DNA of 64,000 nt from Ascarosepion bandense. Its lineage: Eukaryota > Mollusca > Cephalopoda > Sepiida > Sepiidae. Below, piece by piece: positions 1 to 10,403 of the stretch (positions are counted from its first letter, which is position 1; each line of letters starts with the position of its first letter). The stretch lies in the NCBI GenBank assembly GCA_037127315.1, contig JBBBDQ010001275.1, positions 186,001-250,000 on the forward strand, in the 5' to 3' direction. The translations under genes and the position numbers were made by a program. The notes beneath the pieces are model-generated. The model ran no database searches. It was given only the letters and a program-made list of their open reading frames with translations, and was not told the DNA's origin.

Positions 1-236
1 ACAAAACCCTAAGAATCCTTTCAGTCAAAACTTCATCAGAGGGTACAGTTGGTGGCAAAGGTAACTGACACAAGAATGATAACAACTTAACTTATAAGGA
101 TAAACTGTTGAAACATGCTTAAAAAATAATTTACTTGTAAAGACAATTTACGAATAAAAAATAAAACGATTCAACAGAGTATAAAAAAGAAAAAAAACTT
201 AGGATATACTTTAATACCAATGTATTCGAGTAAGCA

Positions 237-239
<3 letters not shown>

Positions 240-303
<64 letters not shown>
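240..303. repeat. (TA)n followed by (GATA)n microsatellite
   Basis: About 28 bp of alternating TA run directly into about nine GATA units. This is the only long GATA tract in the window. Nothing coding is attached. Confidence 0.97.
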
Positions 304-947
304 TTATTTTCTTTTAAGTTTGGTACAATCCTCAAATTTTGTTAGGTATTGATAATTTCCATGTCTTTAATTTTAGCTTTAAGATAATGGGACAATTTTT
401 CTTTTTCTGTTTAGACAAGGGTTGGTAAGATCGAAAGAATATTCAATTTTCCTCAAATTCTCTTTACAAGAAAAGTAAAAGTTCTGAAAGGAAAGAAAAA
501 AATTAAGGTCTGTCCTGGCATCTTTGAGTGATTGGAAAGTTCAAAGTGTAGCTAACATTTACATTTGCAGCATTAATGTTCCATGTAAATTAAGGCGACA
601 GATTTTGTTTGCAGACAACGTACCATGTAAATCTCCTAACTTGCTAATAGATGGCTATTCCTATTTGGTACTGTGTGTCAATGGCGTCATTTATGAGGTT
701 CCAATGTTGATGCCATTAGGAAAGTTTACACTCTACTTTTAAAGCAAACAGTTGTATAAATTGAGCTCTACGGTCTTCCTGTCTGGAGATGAAACCCATG
801 CACGAACATTGATATGCAGGAAGTGATGTTTTCTTAAGACTTTCTACTTAGTTTTACAATGATAAACTGTAGAGCAAAAGTGATAGCAAGAATGAACAGA
901 ATAACAATGAACAAAAGGACAATTAATCAGAATAGTTAATCTGGACA
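304..947. other. AT-rich stretch without recognised feature
   Basis: A 72-codon open frame at 524-742 shows no motif I recognise, and composition is the same on both sides of it. I see no repeat family shared with the rest of the window. Confidence 0.5.
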
Positions 948-1231
948 GTTGTAGTGCAGTAGATATCAACTCGAAGCAACAAATTGGGGAGCCAAATTCC
1001 TTGCATTCATTTATGCGCAAATACCCTTGGGAAAGTTATTAATCCATCTCTTCCCTCCAGTTATGGGTTAAATAATAAAACAGATTGGCTTCTATAGTCT
1101 TGGCTGGCAACCAGCCGACTGCAGAGAGCAATGGCAACCTACTGCAAAAAAATCTTCTGTCCAGTCAGTCATGTCTCTTTCGAGACATGATTGCCCAAAA
1201 CGTGTATCACATATGGCATTTTACTGACTGA
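948..1231 (+). mobile_element. SINE family A (tRNA-derived), full-length-like copy
   Basis: The copy starts with a degenerate tRNA-like head (A-box-like GTAGTGCAGTAG). It continues through the family core (TACCCTTGGGAAAG, TTATGGGTTAAATA, GCAATGGCAACCTACTG) and ends in the family 3' hairpin CATGTCTC-TTTC-GAGACATG and the terminal ACTGACTGA. Part of the head near the B box is deleted. The family has at least seven other copies here. Presumed mobilised by a LINE reverse transcriptase in trans. Confidence 0.85.
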
Positions 1232-1394
1232 GTTTGTAAAGTTTATGGACAGTTGCCAGCTGAACAGTCCAATGTGAAGATTAGGTTTGGGACATATCGA
1301 AATCAAGCAACTGTGAGCACTAAAAAACTGAGAACTGCTTTAACAGAAGACGTACAATGTGACATCAAAATTTGAAGGCGTGTTGAAATAATCA

Positions 1395-1575
1395 GAGGCT
1401 TTTCAAAAGCTAGATAAAGTATTAAGAAACAGAAAAATCTCATCAGAAACAAAGAAAAGAGTAGTGAAGTGACATGTAATATTGGTTTCTCCTATACAAC
1501 AGTGAATTCTGGACAATCTCCTCAAAGGTGAAGAAGAGACTTTGAAGCAACAGAATTCAATGGTATAGAGTGGAA
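1395..1575 (+). mobile_element. RTE-type LINE remnant (3' ORF region)
   Basis: The DNA aligns by eye with the RTE copies at 20.7 and 27.5 kb. It covers the region that encodes QELSKVLRN..ISLETKKRV..SEFWTISSKVKKRL..TE. Frame breaks and stops are frequent, so this is an old non-coding relic. Confidence 0.65.
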
Positions 1576-1998
1576 TGAAAAGAAACTCTTATTGAATAAT
1601 ACTTTTGTTAATATTAGCAGATTTGTATGAAACAAAATTTATTGTAATCCTTGAAGTGGTTAAATTTCATTACTAATTTCTGTTTTACTTCCTGAATGAC
1701 AAGTGTCGTGCAGACTGGCACAAGGTCAGTTAATGCATGAGTGTGGTTAGCTAACATTGTGTTATTAACTGTGGCAGCTTGTGACACACATGCAAAGATT
1801 GTGTTACTGTGTTAAATCATCAGAAACTGTCATTCCATAATGATGAAAATGGAATCCATGGAAAAGTACCTACAGAAGCAGTCAACTTTAAAGATGCTGA
1901 TTAAAAATCAAGTGCACAAAAGTTTCAGGAAATATTCATTATTGTAATTCTGCCATTACAGTGTTGAAAGTAAAACCTGTTTTATAAAAATCAACCAA

Positions 1999-2761
1999 TC
2001 TAAACTTATTTATAAATGGAACTTTGTATATATGTGTGTGTGTGTTTCTGTGTGTGTGTGTGTGTGTGTGCATGTGTGTCCGTTACCTATAGACTACAAA
2101 ATGGCTGAACCAATTTTCTTGAAAATTTACACAGTTGTACTATAAGTGTCTGTGAGTGTTCTTAGCTAGGTTTCGTGTCGAGGTACCCCCGATAAATATC
2201 GAAAATAGATAATTGAAAAAATTGGGTTATAGAAGGAGTGGTCCAATTTTAATCAAATTTGATACACTCATAGACATAAGAAACAATATTCTGAAGTTTC
2301 AAGGTTGCAGTTCTTACAATAGTGCAGAAAATCGAAAATATATATATATATATATGTACATATGTACATATAAAAGGCAAGATGTTTGTGTGTGTGTCTG
2401 TTTATCTGTCTGTATGTCTGCATTTTTTCAGCCCTTTTATTTTAGTTTTTCCTTTGGCTTTGGCTCTAAGTAGGTATAATTGTAGTTCTTAGTCTCAGCC
2501 ATGATACCATTTACTCGGAGGACTTATTTAGCCTTCAAAATTCAGTTTACGACGAAAAAAACTTATTTGATATCGATACCAGGAAATCAAAATTTGACTT
2601 ACATCCATTCATTTTTCTTTCAGTCTGTGGTTTTGCTTTAAATGAAAACAGCTATTGCTTTTTAGTCTTTCGTGCCAACGTCCAAAGAGTCTGAGCTCCA
2701 GGACCATGGATTAGTTTTAAAGCTTTCATGACACCCGAGCAACGCTGGGCTATACTGCTAA
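1999..2761 (+). mobile_element. Helitron-like non-autonomous element, copy 1
   Basis: One of four related elements. The 5' end is TCTAAACTTATTTATAAATGG preceded by A. The 3' end has the hairpin CCCG-AGCAACG-CTGGG about ten bases before CTAA and is followed by T. That A|TC...CTRR|T layout with a subterminal hairpin is the Helitron signature. No Rep/helicase coding sequence is visible, so the copy is non-autonomous. It contains internal (TG)n and (TA)n tracts. An 86-codon frame inside it is probably meaningless. Confidence 0.8.
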
Positions 2762-2879
2762 TAATTAATAGAGTGATTAACAATTTTAAGTAGGAAGAAT
2801 TCTTTCCATGAAAACTGGATTTAAACTCCTGTTTACAGATTCTCAATGTCAATTTTTTTTTTCACTACAATTTAGAAAA

Positions 2880-3241
2880 TGCAGAGTAATGGATTGTGTC
2901 TCAGACTGAGGAATCAGAAAGACCAGTTCAAATTCCAGCCAAATTAATTACATTCACATGCTAATACCCTTGGGAAAGAAATAAATCCAATTCTTTTTTT
3001 CTTTCTTGTAATTATGCATGATTATTAAAAATTACAGTAGAGTAATGGATTGCGACTGAGAGTGAAGAATCGGGGAGTGTAGTTCAAATTCCAGTTGCGT
3101 TCATTACATTCACTTATGTGTTAATGGGAAAAATATGAGCCTAACTATTCTTTCTTTCTTATTTTGTGTGCTTATTAAAAGACACAGCAGAGAAACGGAT
3201 TGCTGCTTAAATTGAGGAATTGGAGAGTGTAGTTTGAATAC
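2880..3241 (+). repeat. Three tandem units of a diverged SINE-A-like head
   Basis: The motif AGAGTAATGGATTG (A-box side), followed by GAGGAATCGG...TAGTTCAAATTCCAG (B-box side), recurs at about 2887, 3044 and 3193, a period of 149-157 bp. The third unit is partial. Units are joined by a T-rich spacer ending in TTATTAAAA. No SINE-A 3' half is present. Confidence 0.75.
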
Positions 3242-3249
3242 TTAATGTC

Positions 3250-3380
3250 AAGAAGAAACAGTTGCATTTCTAGTGTACATAGAGGGATTGGTAAATATGA
3301 TACTCACAGGACAGATTGAAAGTAAGAGAGAAAGAAAAAACAGCACATGACATATTAATTGAGCTTGAGGAAATGAATGG
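3250..3380 (+). mobile_element. RTE-type LINE remnant (C-terminal region)
   Basis: The sequence matches the RTE segment encoding EGLENLILTGQIEGKRDRGKQ (read here with substitutions, as EGLVNMILTGQIESK). It is old and short and abuts the SINE-like tandem upstream. Confidence 0.6.
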
Positions 3381-3669
3381 GGGAAAGTAAATTGTTAAAC
3401 CAGGCAAGGCAAGAAAGCAACTAAGATGCAAGTGGTTCATGAATATGAAAAAAAGAGAGAGAGAGAGAGAACAGTAAAAGAACAGAAATTATGAAAACAG
3501 ATAATGATTGATGAATAATTTAAATTTTTGAACATCAAAGTTGACTAGAAAGCAAGAAGCTGAAAGGGAGTTCCACAAGAAGTGCAAGAAAAGAAACTAT
3601 TAGCATAAAATTCACAGTCACATCTAGACATTTCAACTGTAAAATGATGAGACCTAACAGTCAATATAG

Positions 3670-3970
3670 TCAGTCAGTTAAGTGCCATACGTGATACACA
3701 CTTGGGCGATCTTGTCTCTTTCGAGACATGACTGACTGGGCAGAAGATTATCCCGCAGTAGGTTGCCATTGCTTTCTGCGCTAGACTGGTTGCCGACCAA
3801 GGCTATAGAACCCAATCTGTCCTGTTATTTAAACCCATAACTTGAAGGAATAGACAGATTAATACCTTTCCCAAGGGTATTTGCGCATAACTGAATGCAA
3901 TGAGTTCAGCTGGAATTTGAACTCGGCTCCCCGATTTCTCATTCCGAGCCAATATCCAATGCACCACAAC
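3670..3970 (-). mobile_element. SINE family A copy, first of tandem pair
   Basis: Full-length copy in reverse orientation. It starts at the 3' terminus (GTCAGTCAGTTAAGTGCC) and ends at the tRNA-like head (complement of GTGGTGCATTGGATAT). Its 3' hairpin loop is inverted relative to most copies (sense strand CTC-GAAA-GAG rather than CTC-TTTC-GAG). Confidence 0.88.
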
Positions 3971-4225
3971 TCAGTCAGTCAGTTAAGTGCCATACGTGAT
4001 ACACGCTTGGGCGATCATGTCTCGAAAGAGACATGACTGACTGGCAGAAGATTATCCCGCAGTAGGTTGCCATTGCTTTCTGCCGTAGACTGGTTGCTGA
4101 TCAAGGCTATAGAACCCAATCTGTCCTGCTATTTAACCCATAACTGGAAGGAAGAAACGGATTAATACCTTTCACAAGGGTATTTGCACGTAAGTGAATA
4201 CAATGGATTCCACCGGAATTAGAAC
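3971..4225 (-). mobile_element. SINE family A copy, second of tandem pair, 5'-truncated
   Basis: It begins immediately where the first copy ends, with the same TCAGTCAGTTAAGTGCC terminus, and stops before the tRNA-like head. The two copies are very similar, which suggests recent insertion or a tandem duplication. Confidence 0.88.
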
Positions 4226-4519
4226 AGTGCTTAAATTTGCAAAGTCAGGGTATGATAGAGGAAAGCTCATCAGAACAATTACATAAAAGTATTTATAGAA
4301 AAGAAAAAAAAAGGAAGCTATGTTATGGCAGTGGCAAAGTGACTGATGCCAAGATGCCAGGTCAGGAATGGTAACACTGCAGATCTTTCTTTAAATTTCA
4401 TCTAGAATTTTTAAATGCATAGCTTAAGAATTAGTAATTCTATAATTTTTGTTATCAATACTAAAATTAGTAAGCCAGAGGAAATTAAAATAAGTGATGA
4501 CCAAATAGTCTTCCTCTCT

Positions 4520-4665
4520 CAGCTCAATGTGGTGTAATGGTTAACAAGCTTGTCTCACTAAAATCATGACAGTTGTGTAGTGAGTTTGATCTTCACTGGG
4601 TGTCCTGTATATTCAGCCTTGTGCCACATCTAAGCTGTGCTTAGAAAATCATCTCTCTACAATGT
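4520..4665 (+). mobile_element. SINE family B (tRNA-derived) copy
   Basis: The sequence has an A-box-like TGGTGTAATGG, a B-box-like GAGTTTGATCTTC, then GGGTGTCCTGTA and CATCTAAGCTGTGCTTAGAAAATC. A reverse copy with the same landmarks lies at 16.9-17.0 kb. It is shorter than family A and lacks the CATGTCTC hairpin. Confidence 0.7.
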
Positions 4666-4794
4666 TGAAATCAAACTTCAGGAAGACTTACAATTAAAAA
4701 TTTTATAGATTGAAATATTAACAGATAAAAACAAGTATTAAGATTAATTTTAACAGATGACAATCAGGGATACCTTGTTTTATATGGCTGTAAG

Positions 4795-4797
<3 letters not shown>

Positions 4798-4826
<29 letters not shown>
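4798..4826. repeat. (TA)n microsatellite
   Basis: About 29 bp of TA immediately upstream of the 5S-like sequence. Confidence 0.95.
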
Positions 4827-4828
<2 letters not shown>

Positions 4829-4831
<3 letters not shown>

Positions 4832-4945
4832 TACGGTCATATCACGTTGAATACACTGGTTCTCGCTCGATCACCAAAGTTAAGCAATCTGAGCCTGGTC
4901 AGGACTTAGATGGGTGACTGCTTGGGAATATCAGGTGCTTTAAGT
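4829..4945 (+). pseudogene. 5S rRNA pseudogene or 5S-derived SINE head
   Basis: About 117 bp align end to end with metazoan 5S rRNA: a 5' TTTACGGTCATATCACGTTGAATACA, read in parts, then GGTTCTCG..CGATCACC, AAAGTTAAGCAA (box A region), GATGGGTGACTGCTTGGGAATA (intermediate element/box C) and GGTGCTTTAAG. Substitutions are scattered, and the terminal stem is disrupted because the 3' end no longer complements the 5' end. It is followed within about 15 bp by a SINE-A head, so it may be the head of a 5S-tRNA composite SINE and not a decayed 5S gene. No tandem 5S cluster is present. Confidence 0.8.
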
Positions 4946-4959
4946 GTTTATTGATGGAT

Positions 4960-5225
4960 GTGCATTGTGGTACAGTGGCTGTCGACTTGGAAAGAGAAAT
5001 CGGTGAGCCGAGTTTGAATTCCAGTTGAACACCCTGCATTCACTCACGCACTGGTACCCTTGGGAAAGGTATTAATACGTCGCTTCCCTCCAGTTATGGG
5101 TTAAATAAGAGGGCAGGACTTTAGACCCTGCCCTTAAACAAATCCCAATGAAACTTTCTCCATCGGGGAGGAGAAGGCCGGCTCAACCCCGACCAGGGTG
5201 AATGCGGCTTGGTCATGCCTTGTTT
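4960..5225 (+). mobile_element. SINE-A head and core with a foreign 3' tail
   Basis: Positions 4960-5105 match SINE-A from the A box (GTGGTACAGTGG) and B box (GAGTTTGAATTCC) to TTATGGGTTAAATA. The sequence then switches to a GC-richer tail. The tail starts with the hairpin GGGCAGG-ACTTTAGA-CCTGCCC and runs through GGCCGGCTCAACCCCGACCAGG, which no other family A copy here has. Confidence 0.65.
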
Positions 5226-6019
5226 TACCTAGAAGAAAATAGTATTTTTGTATTTTATAACAATTCTCTATACATTCTCTTGTTTTTCTTCAGATTGCTT
5301 CATGTATATTTTTTGATAACCTCTGGTGTACCTTAAATGACCCCTCAAACGATATCACTACTGCAGTTTTGTGTGTTTTTATACTGATATAGCAAACTTA
5401 ATGCCCATAAATTTTGGGGAGAAATTACCTCATTCAGTTTGAAAGGTATGGTGTGCTGACCCCAAATAGCCTATGAGGTCAACTGCACATAACCTATTCC
5501 ACAATTAGGTTGTTAGTTTTCATGCCAAGAAATAGATCAATGAGTCTTGTCATTTGAGCAAGATCATAGCACAGACACTTGAACAGAAGCCTCCATTGTT
5601 AATATAGATTGTCATAATCTTGTTGTTATGAATTTATATTGCTTGAACAATTATATTTTAATCCAAAACCAATTAGCAATTTTTGATTAAGTTAATTATT
5701 CCTGATATCATTTTGATTAATTTCAGATGACATGGGAAATAAAAACCAATCATTATTTTCTCTAAAATATTATTTTATTAACTTCTTTTCTCATTATGTT
5801 TACATCTTATTACCAACAATTAATTTTCAACCGAGATAAAAATGAAAATATTACCATGTCTAGGATTTGTGTCAAAAACAATTTTAAACTGTTTGAAAAT
5901 AAATTTTCTTTTCATTTCCTTTCAGTAAATTTCTTCCATTTTTCATAAACCAATGTAAATGAGACGTTTCCTCAAAGATTTTTCAAGATGCGTATATCAT
6001 GAAGCTCGATTAAATATAC
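5226..6019. other. AT-rich stretch without recognised feature
   Basis: No open frame, SINE box, terminal repeat or family shared with the rest of the window was seen. Several AATTAATT-like low-complexity runs occur. Confidence 0.5.
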
Positions 6020-6072
6020 TTAAATATGGTGTATGGTTAGGTCTTGAAGGCTATCACAATGCGTTTAGTAAA

Positions 6073-6408
6073 ATAATGTGATCGATCCCGACTTGGCAGC
6101 CAGGATACAGCCGCTTTCTCACCAACATCCTTCCACATACTTGCTTTCCCGACAGCTATAATCTCTAAGAATTTAAATGTAAAGTCAATAGTCATCTCCT
6201 ATCTCACTAACTTACATCCTCTCTCTCATGCATTTTTCTTTGTCCACCCCACTCTCATCAGTATTCTCTTCCTTCTCCTACTCTCTTCCTGACATCCCCT
6301 GCAACCTCTCACTCTTTCTCATAACTTTCCTCCTATGTAACCCCCTGCAAAACAGTGACAGTAAAATGCCTTGCTTGGGGCGACACGATTATAAAAAAAA
6401 AAAAAGAA
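6073..6408 (+). mobile_element. Jockey-type LINE 3' end with poly(A), 5'-truncated
   Basis: It starts within the region encoding CNVIDTDLA and passes through a piece encoding SRxNLxEFKCKVNSHLLSH. It ends with the family 3' UTR (GTAACCCCCTGC..., TGCCTTGCTTGGGGCGAC) and 13 A. Part of the C-terminal region is deleted. It is inserted inside repeat family W, which gives a relative age. Confidence 0.82.
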
Positions 6409-6562
6409 AGGTAAAGAAGTTGTTGGGAATTATTTATGTATTATACAATAATATATCGAGATCAAAATCTCATCTTTAGAATGGTAAGGAGAGCTTGTGT
6501 TCGAGTTCGTACCTTTCAAGGTATTGTCATTCCTTGGCTGCTGCTGCTGCTGTCATTAACTG

Positions 6563-6640
6563 TAGTGTGTGTGTGTGTGTGTGTGAAAGTGTGTTAGAGC
6601 ATGTATGTGTGTGTGTTTATGATATATATATATATATGTG
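6563..6640. repeat. (TG)n and (TA)n tract
   Basis: Interrupted GT runs pass into TATATATATATA. It corresponds to the (CA)n tract carried by other family W copies. Confidence 0.9.
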
Positions 6641-7120
6641 TGTGTGATTGATAGCTTGGGCCTTTTTACCATTTGATAATATCAGTCTGCTTTAATATGT
6701 GGTTTATCTAAGTATGTCTGGACCTAACTGTTAGTTTGACTTTTGCCAAAGTGGTAGAGGGCCTTGTTTTACGAGACTGGCATTATATCTATCTGCTTTG
6801 ATTGGCGTGTTTATTGCTCCTTTTTTTTTATTTCTTTTTTTTTTTTGCCATCCTGTATTCGTTCTGATGTGTTCTTCTGTGTGCATGTGTGTGAGTGTGT
6901 CATGTGTGCATGCTTATGTGTGTATACTGCTTGTATTTTATTTTATTTATTTATTTTTTAAATAATTTTATTTTATTTTATTAATTTATTTATTTATTTA
7001 TTAGATTATACGATAATATATATTATTATTTATTATACTTAAATATACTTTTGTTTCGCACTTAACTGAGCTTCCTTTTTAGTTATCTTTAAGCTTTTCT
7101 TTTTGTTTATATGCCATGTA
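6641..7120. other. T-rich and TTTA low-complexity stretch
   Basis: TTTATT repeats at about 6930-7020 and (TG)n-like sequence. A 65-codon frame at 6764 is compositional. No other feature seen. Confidence 0.6.
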
Positions 7121-7133
7121 CCTTCAGAATGTG

Positions 7134-7456
7134 CGTTGTGGTACAGTGGATGTGCGCTGTGATACAGTGGATATCGGCTCAGAACAAGAAACTGGGGAGC
7201 CGAGTTCGAATTCCAGCTGAATCCATTGTATTCACTTACGTGCAAATACCCTTGTGAAAGGTATTAATCCGTCTCTTCCTTCCAGTTATGGGTTAAATAG
7301 CAGGACAGATTGGGTTCTATAGCCTTGGTCAGCAACCAGTCTACCGCAGAAAGCAATGGCAACCTACTGCGGGATAATCTGCTGCCCAGTCAGTCATGTC
7401 TCTTTTGAGACATGATCGCCCAAGCGTGTATCATGTATGGCACCTAAACTGACTGA
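7134..7456 (+). mobile_element. SINE family A with 13-bp target-site duplication and duplicated head
   Basis: A complete copy flanked by CCTTCAGAATGTG at 7121-7133 and 7457-7469. The first part of the tRNA-like head (GTGCGTTGTGGTACAGTGGAT) is present twice in tandem before the B box GAGTTCGAATTCC. It then runs through the whole core to GGCACCTAAACTGACTGA. The hairpin reads CATGTCTC-TTTT-GAGACATG. The exact duplication marks a relatively recent insertion by LINE-type target-primed reverse transcription. Confidence 0.93.
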
Positions 7457-7469
7457 CCTTCAGAATGTG

Positions 7470-8366
7470 GATGTGCTTCATGGTGTAATGGATATAGGCT
7501 CCAAATGAGAAGCCAGAGAGCCGAGTTCAAATTCCAGTTTCATTCACTTACACTTTCCCTTGGGAAAGGTATGAATTCATCCCTCCTTTCTCCAGCTATG
7601 AGTTGAATTGCAGGACAGATTGCTCAAGCGGGTATCATGGAAATTAACCAATCAATATGAATAAAAGGACTGAATAGAAAAACAGATTGGGTTCTATAGC
7701 CTTGGTTGGCAAACAGTCTACTGCAAAAAGTAATGGCTACCTAGTTTGTTTTTTTATCATTTCACCCCAAGCAAGGCATTCCACTGCGCACTATTGCCAC
7801 TGTTGCATAGGGGAAGGTGGTGAGAAAGAGTGGTTAGATATAGGAAATGTCAGAAATAGGTTGATAGATGGGTAACAATGTAGATAGGAAGAGTGTTTGA
7901 GAAAAGGGATGCGAGTTAGTGTGTTAGGAGGTGTCTATTGACCTTACATTTAAACTCCTGGTGATTGTAGCTGTTGGGGAAGCAAGTATACGGAAGGGAA
8001 TTCCACAGGCAGGAAGTGTGAGAAAAGAAGCTGTTGGAGTAGAAATTACGCTTACATTTTATCGGTTTCACTGTAAAAGTTTGGGACCTAGTTGCTAATC
8101 TGGTATCTCATGCAAATTCGTACCTAGGGGTCAACAGTGATCTAAGTTCATCAGAACAGAAGCCGTGAAAGTATTTATAGAAGAGGCACAGGGAAGCCAC
8201 GTCATGCCGGTGAGAGAGTGACTGCAGACGGTCTGCCAAGTCGGTATTGGTCACATTACAGATTCTCCGTTGTATTTTGTCAAGAACCCTGAGGAGAATA
8301 GCAGGGGCACCCGACCAGGCATGAAAATCTTCTGCCTAGTCAGTCAAATGGCACTTAACTGAGTGA
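7470..8366 (+). mobile_element. Second SINE-A composite in the same target, split by a Jockey 3' end
   Basis: Positions 7482-7655 are a SINE-A copy with a large internal deletion. Positions 7681-7744 and 8323-8366 are the two halves of a SINE-A 3' region. The Jockey fragment at 7745-8320 separates those halves. The composite is followed by CCTTCAGAACATG at 8367, an 11/13 match to the duplication of the neighbouring SINE. Confidence 0.7.
7745..8320 (-). mobile_element. Jockey-type LINE 3' end, 5'-truncated
   Basis: On the minus strand it runs from the WSGAPAIL region (complement of GGGGCACCCGACCAGG) through LSHR, LFYKYFHG, RTHPFTVK and NSFFSHT. It ends with the family 3' UTR (complement of TTGCTTGGGGTGAAATGATAAAAAAA). 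Stops and frameshifts break the frame. It is inserted in a SINE-A. Confidence 0.88.
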
Positions 8367-8693
8367 CCTTCAGAACATGGCTAATCATCTCCCTCAAAAA
8401 CTCCTGTATACTACTTGAAGTCATGAATTAAGTGCTGAGAAGAAGAACTTTTCTTTAGCTTTATGATGGGAAGAAACTGAAAGACCTGCTGGTTTCACAA
8501 ACAGTTGAACGACTGTCTAACAAAAGCTTCAGCCATGCCACTTCATCAGATCCTTGATATTTATAAACACAGGATCTTGCATAAATACAGACCGCCCTAC
8601 TATGTCCTATAAATGTTGGCTAATTTGGTGACCACACCATTCATCTTATACATCCATAATGAATTTCAGACCAAACCTGGACATCTAAGGTTT

Positions 8694-9510
8694 GCATTCT
8701 TCTTCTTCTATGTGCCTTGTCCCTTCAGGATGTAAACGAATCATGGCCTTCTACGTTTCTCTATACCTGGTGGCTCCGAGCACGCCTTCTCCTATTACAC
8801 CGTGCAATCCTCGTTCCATCATCCACCTGATTAGGTCATTCAAATATGTTATCCATTGCTTTCCCCTCTCTCTTTTTCCCTCTATCTGGCCTGTTAGTAT
8901 CAGATTCTCCAAGCCCTCCTTCCTCATTGCATCTTCCAGGAACTTCAGCTGTCTCTTTCTGATACTCAGTATTAATTTCCTTTTTGTTTCCATCATTTCC
9001 AAGACCTCATTGCCTGACATGCTCGATCCATGATATTCGCAGCATCCTTCTGTAGAACCACATTTCAGTTGCTTCAAGTTTTTCCTTCATCCTTGATGGT
9101 ATTGTCCAGCATTCACTGCCATATTGAAGGACTGACAGCACATAGCGATCCAGTACTCTCTTCCTTGTTTCTAGTGAAATTGTCCTGTTTCTTAATACTT
9201 TACTCAGCTCCTGGAATGCATCCTTATGCTTTTGGATCTCAGAAATGTAAATGTATAGAAAATACTGTAACCACAAAGTGAGTGGTCAGTTTATATATTG
9301 ATTGTAATATGAAACTGATCCCCCACTTTATATCCAGTATGCTTCTGTAGAGCCATATTTCAGTTGCTTCAAGTTTTTCCTTCATCCTTGATGGTATTGT
9401 CCAGCATTCACTGCTATATTGAAGGGCAGACAGCACGTAGCAATCCAGAACTCTCTTCCTTGTTTCTAGCAAAATTGTCCCGTTTCTTAATACCTTACTG
9501 CTGAAATTAG
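8694..9510 (-). mobile_element. RTE-type LINE C-terminal fragment with internal tandem duplication
   Basis: On the minus strand the order is: a copy of the VLRNGTILLETRKRVLD...SECWTIPSRMKEKLEATE segment (9339-9505); an approximately 110-bp linker (9240-9338); a second copy of that segment (9030-9230); then NEVLEMMETKRKLILSIRKRQLKFL...EGLENLILTGQIEGKRERGKQ and the CTTCTTCTTCT-complement (AGAAGAAG) tail at 8695. Frames of 92, 89 and 108 codons overlap, with breaks between them. The piece lacks the reverse transcriptase catalytic core. The same duplication and linker occur at 27.2-27.5 kb. Confidence 0.85.
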
Positions 9511-9759
9511 AATTCATTTTTATTCCTTCATGTATTTAAACAGAGTTTAAATCAGTCTAAATAGGAACAGAGAACATCTATCCATTTCTGTCAGTCATCA
9601 AGTTAAGTTACAAGATTAATTATACCTTTACAATGAACCTCTACCAAGATATTTTTTAAATACTGTTTTTGCATATGATCTTCAACAGACTGTCTTTTTG
9701 ATTAAAAAAAAATTGTGCTGATCCTTGAAAAACTGGTAGTCAGTGGGTGAGAGATAAGA

Positions 9760-10403
9760 AGAATAGGGTGAGTGTGGCAAAGTCATGTATCTCAAGTCAA
9801 TAAGCATCTGCAATGTCATCCTGACAACATCCTGAAGAATGACACACTCCACCTCCTTGGCATCACTTTTTCAACTGACCTGCAGTGAAACGAATATATT
9901 GTATCTATAGCTGCATCTACTGATAGGAAAGTTGGGTCTCTGTGTTGGGCTAGAAAGCTTTTCTCGTCGGAATCCATTTTATAAATCTACCATTTGTCCG
10001 TGCATTGAATACTGTTGCCATATCTGGTTGAGTGCTCGTGCTATTCATCTTGAGGTTCTCGATAAAATCCAAAGAAGGATCTGCAATGTAATCGGTCCTA
10101 ACTTGGCATCTCAAGTTCAGTTACTTTCTCATGGACATGACGGGGTTTTCCTCTGTCCTTTTTTACAAATATTTTCATATTTATTGCACTGACAAGCTTT
10201 TTCCCCCTCATACCCTGATCAAATGAATTTAAGAGTGCTATTAGAATGGCATCTAAGTCCCACACTTTTACTGTCTAAACAGGTAAATGTAACCTCCTCT
10301 TCTACATAAATAGTTTCTTTTCTCCCACTTCCCACCTGTAGAACTTCCTTCCCTGATAGATACAATCTTCAAAAATTTAAATGCAACATCAACTGCCATT
10401 TTC
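9760..10403 (+). mobile_element. Jockey-type LINE C-terminal fragment, degenerate
   Basis: Readable pieces in shifting frames: NDTLHLLGITFSTDLQ, KVGSLCWARKLFSSESIL, CIEYCCHIWLSARAIHLEVLDKIQRRICNVIGPNLA and FNCNINCHFLSS. These match the order in the longer Jockey copies at 19 and 42 kb. Stops interrupt it, and the usual 3' UTR is replaced after about 10403 by the 97-bp segment described next. Confidence 0.8.

Larger units (their letters stand above)
3410..4420 (-). mobile_element. Jockey-type LINE 3' remnant, split by two SINEs
   Basis: On the minus strand the two outer parts (4226-4420, then 3410-3669) carry degenerate versions of the Jockey C-terminal region. Its landmarks are the complements of the stretches encoding LFYKYFHG, RSHPFTVK and NSFFPRTSRLWNSLP. 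Two SINE-A copies lie between them at a point where other Jockey copies are continuous, so the SINEs inserted later. No open frame survives. Confidence 0.6.
6020..6640 (-). repeat. Repeat family W (Penelope-like end), split by a Jockey insertion
   Basis: Positions 6409-6640 and 6020-6072 together match the complement of the repeat at 43430-43720. They cover the complement of a (CA)n tract, GACAGCAGCAGCAG, the CTGAAGATGAGAT-TTTG-ATCTCGAAA hairpin (here decayed) and TGTGACAGCCTTCAAGACCTAACC. The Jockey copy at 6073-6408 sits between them. Confidence 0.65.

Noticed and set aside
4829..4945. A functional 5S rRNA gene
   Set aside because: Too many changes in stems, terminal helix lost, no terminator T-run and no tandem cluster. 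Called pseudogene or SINE head.
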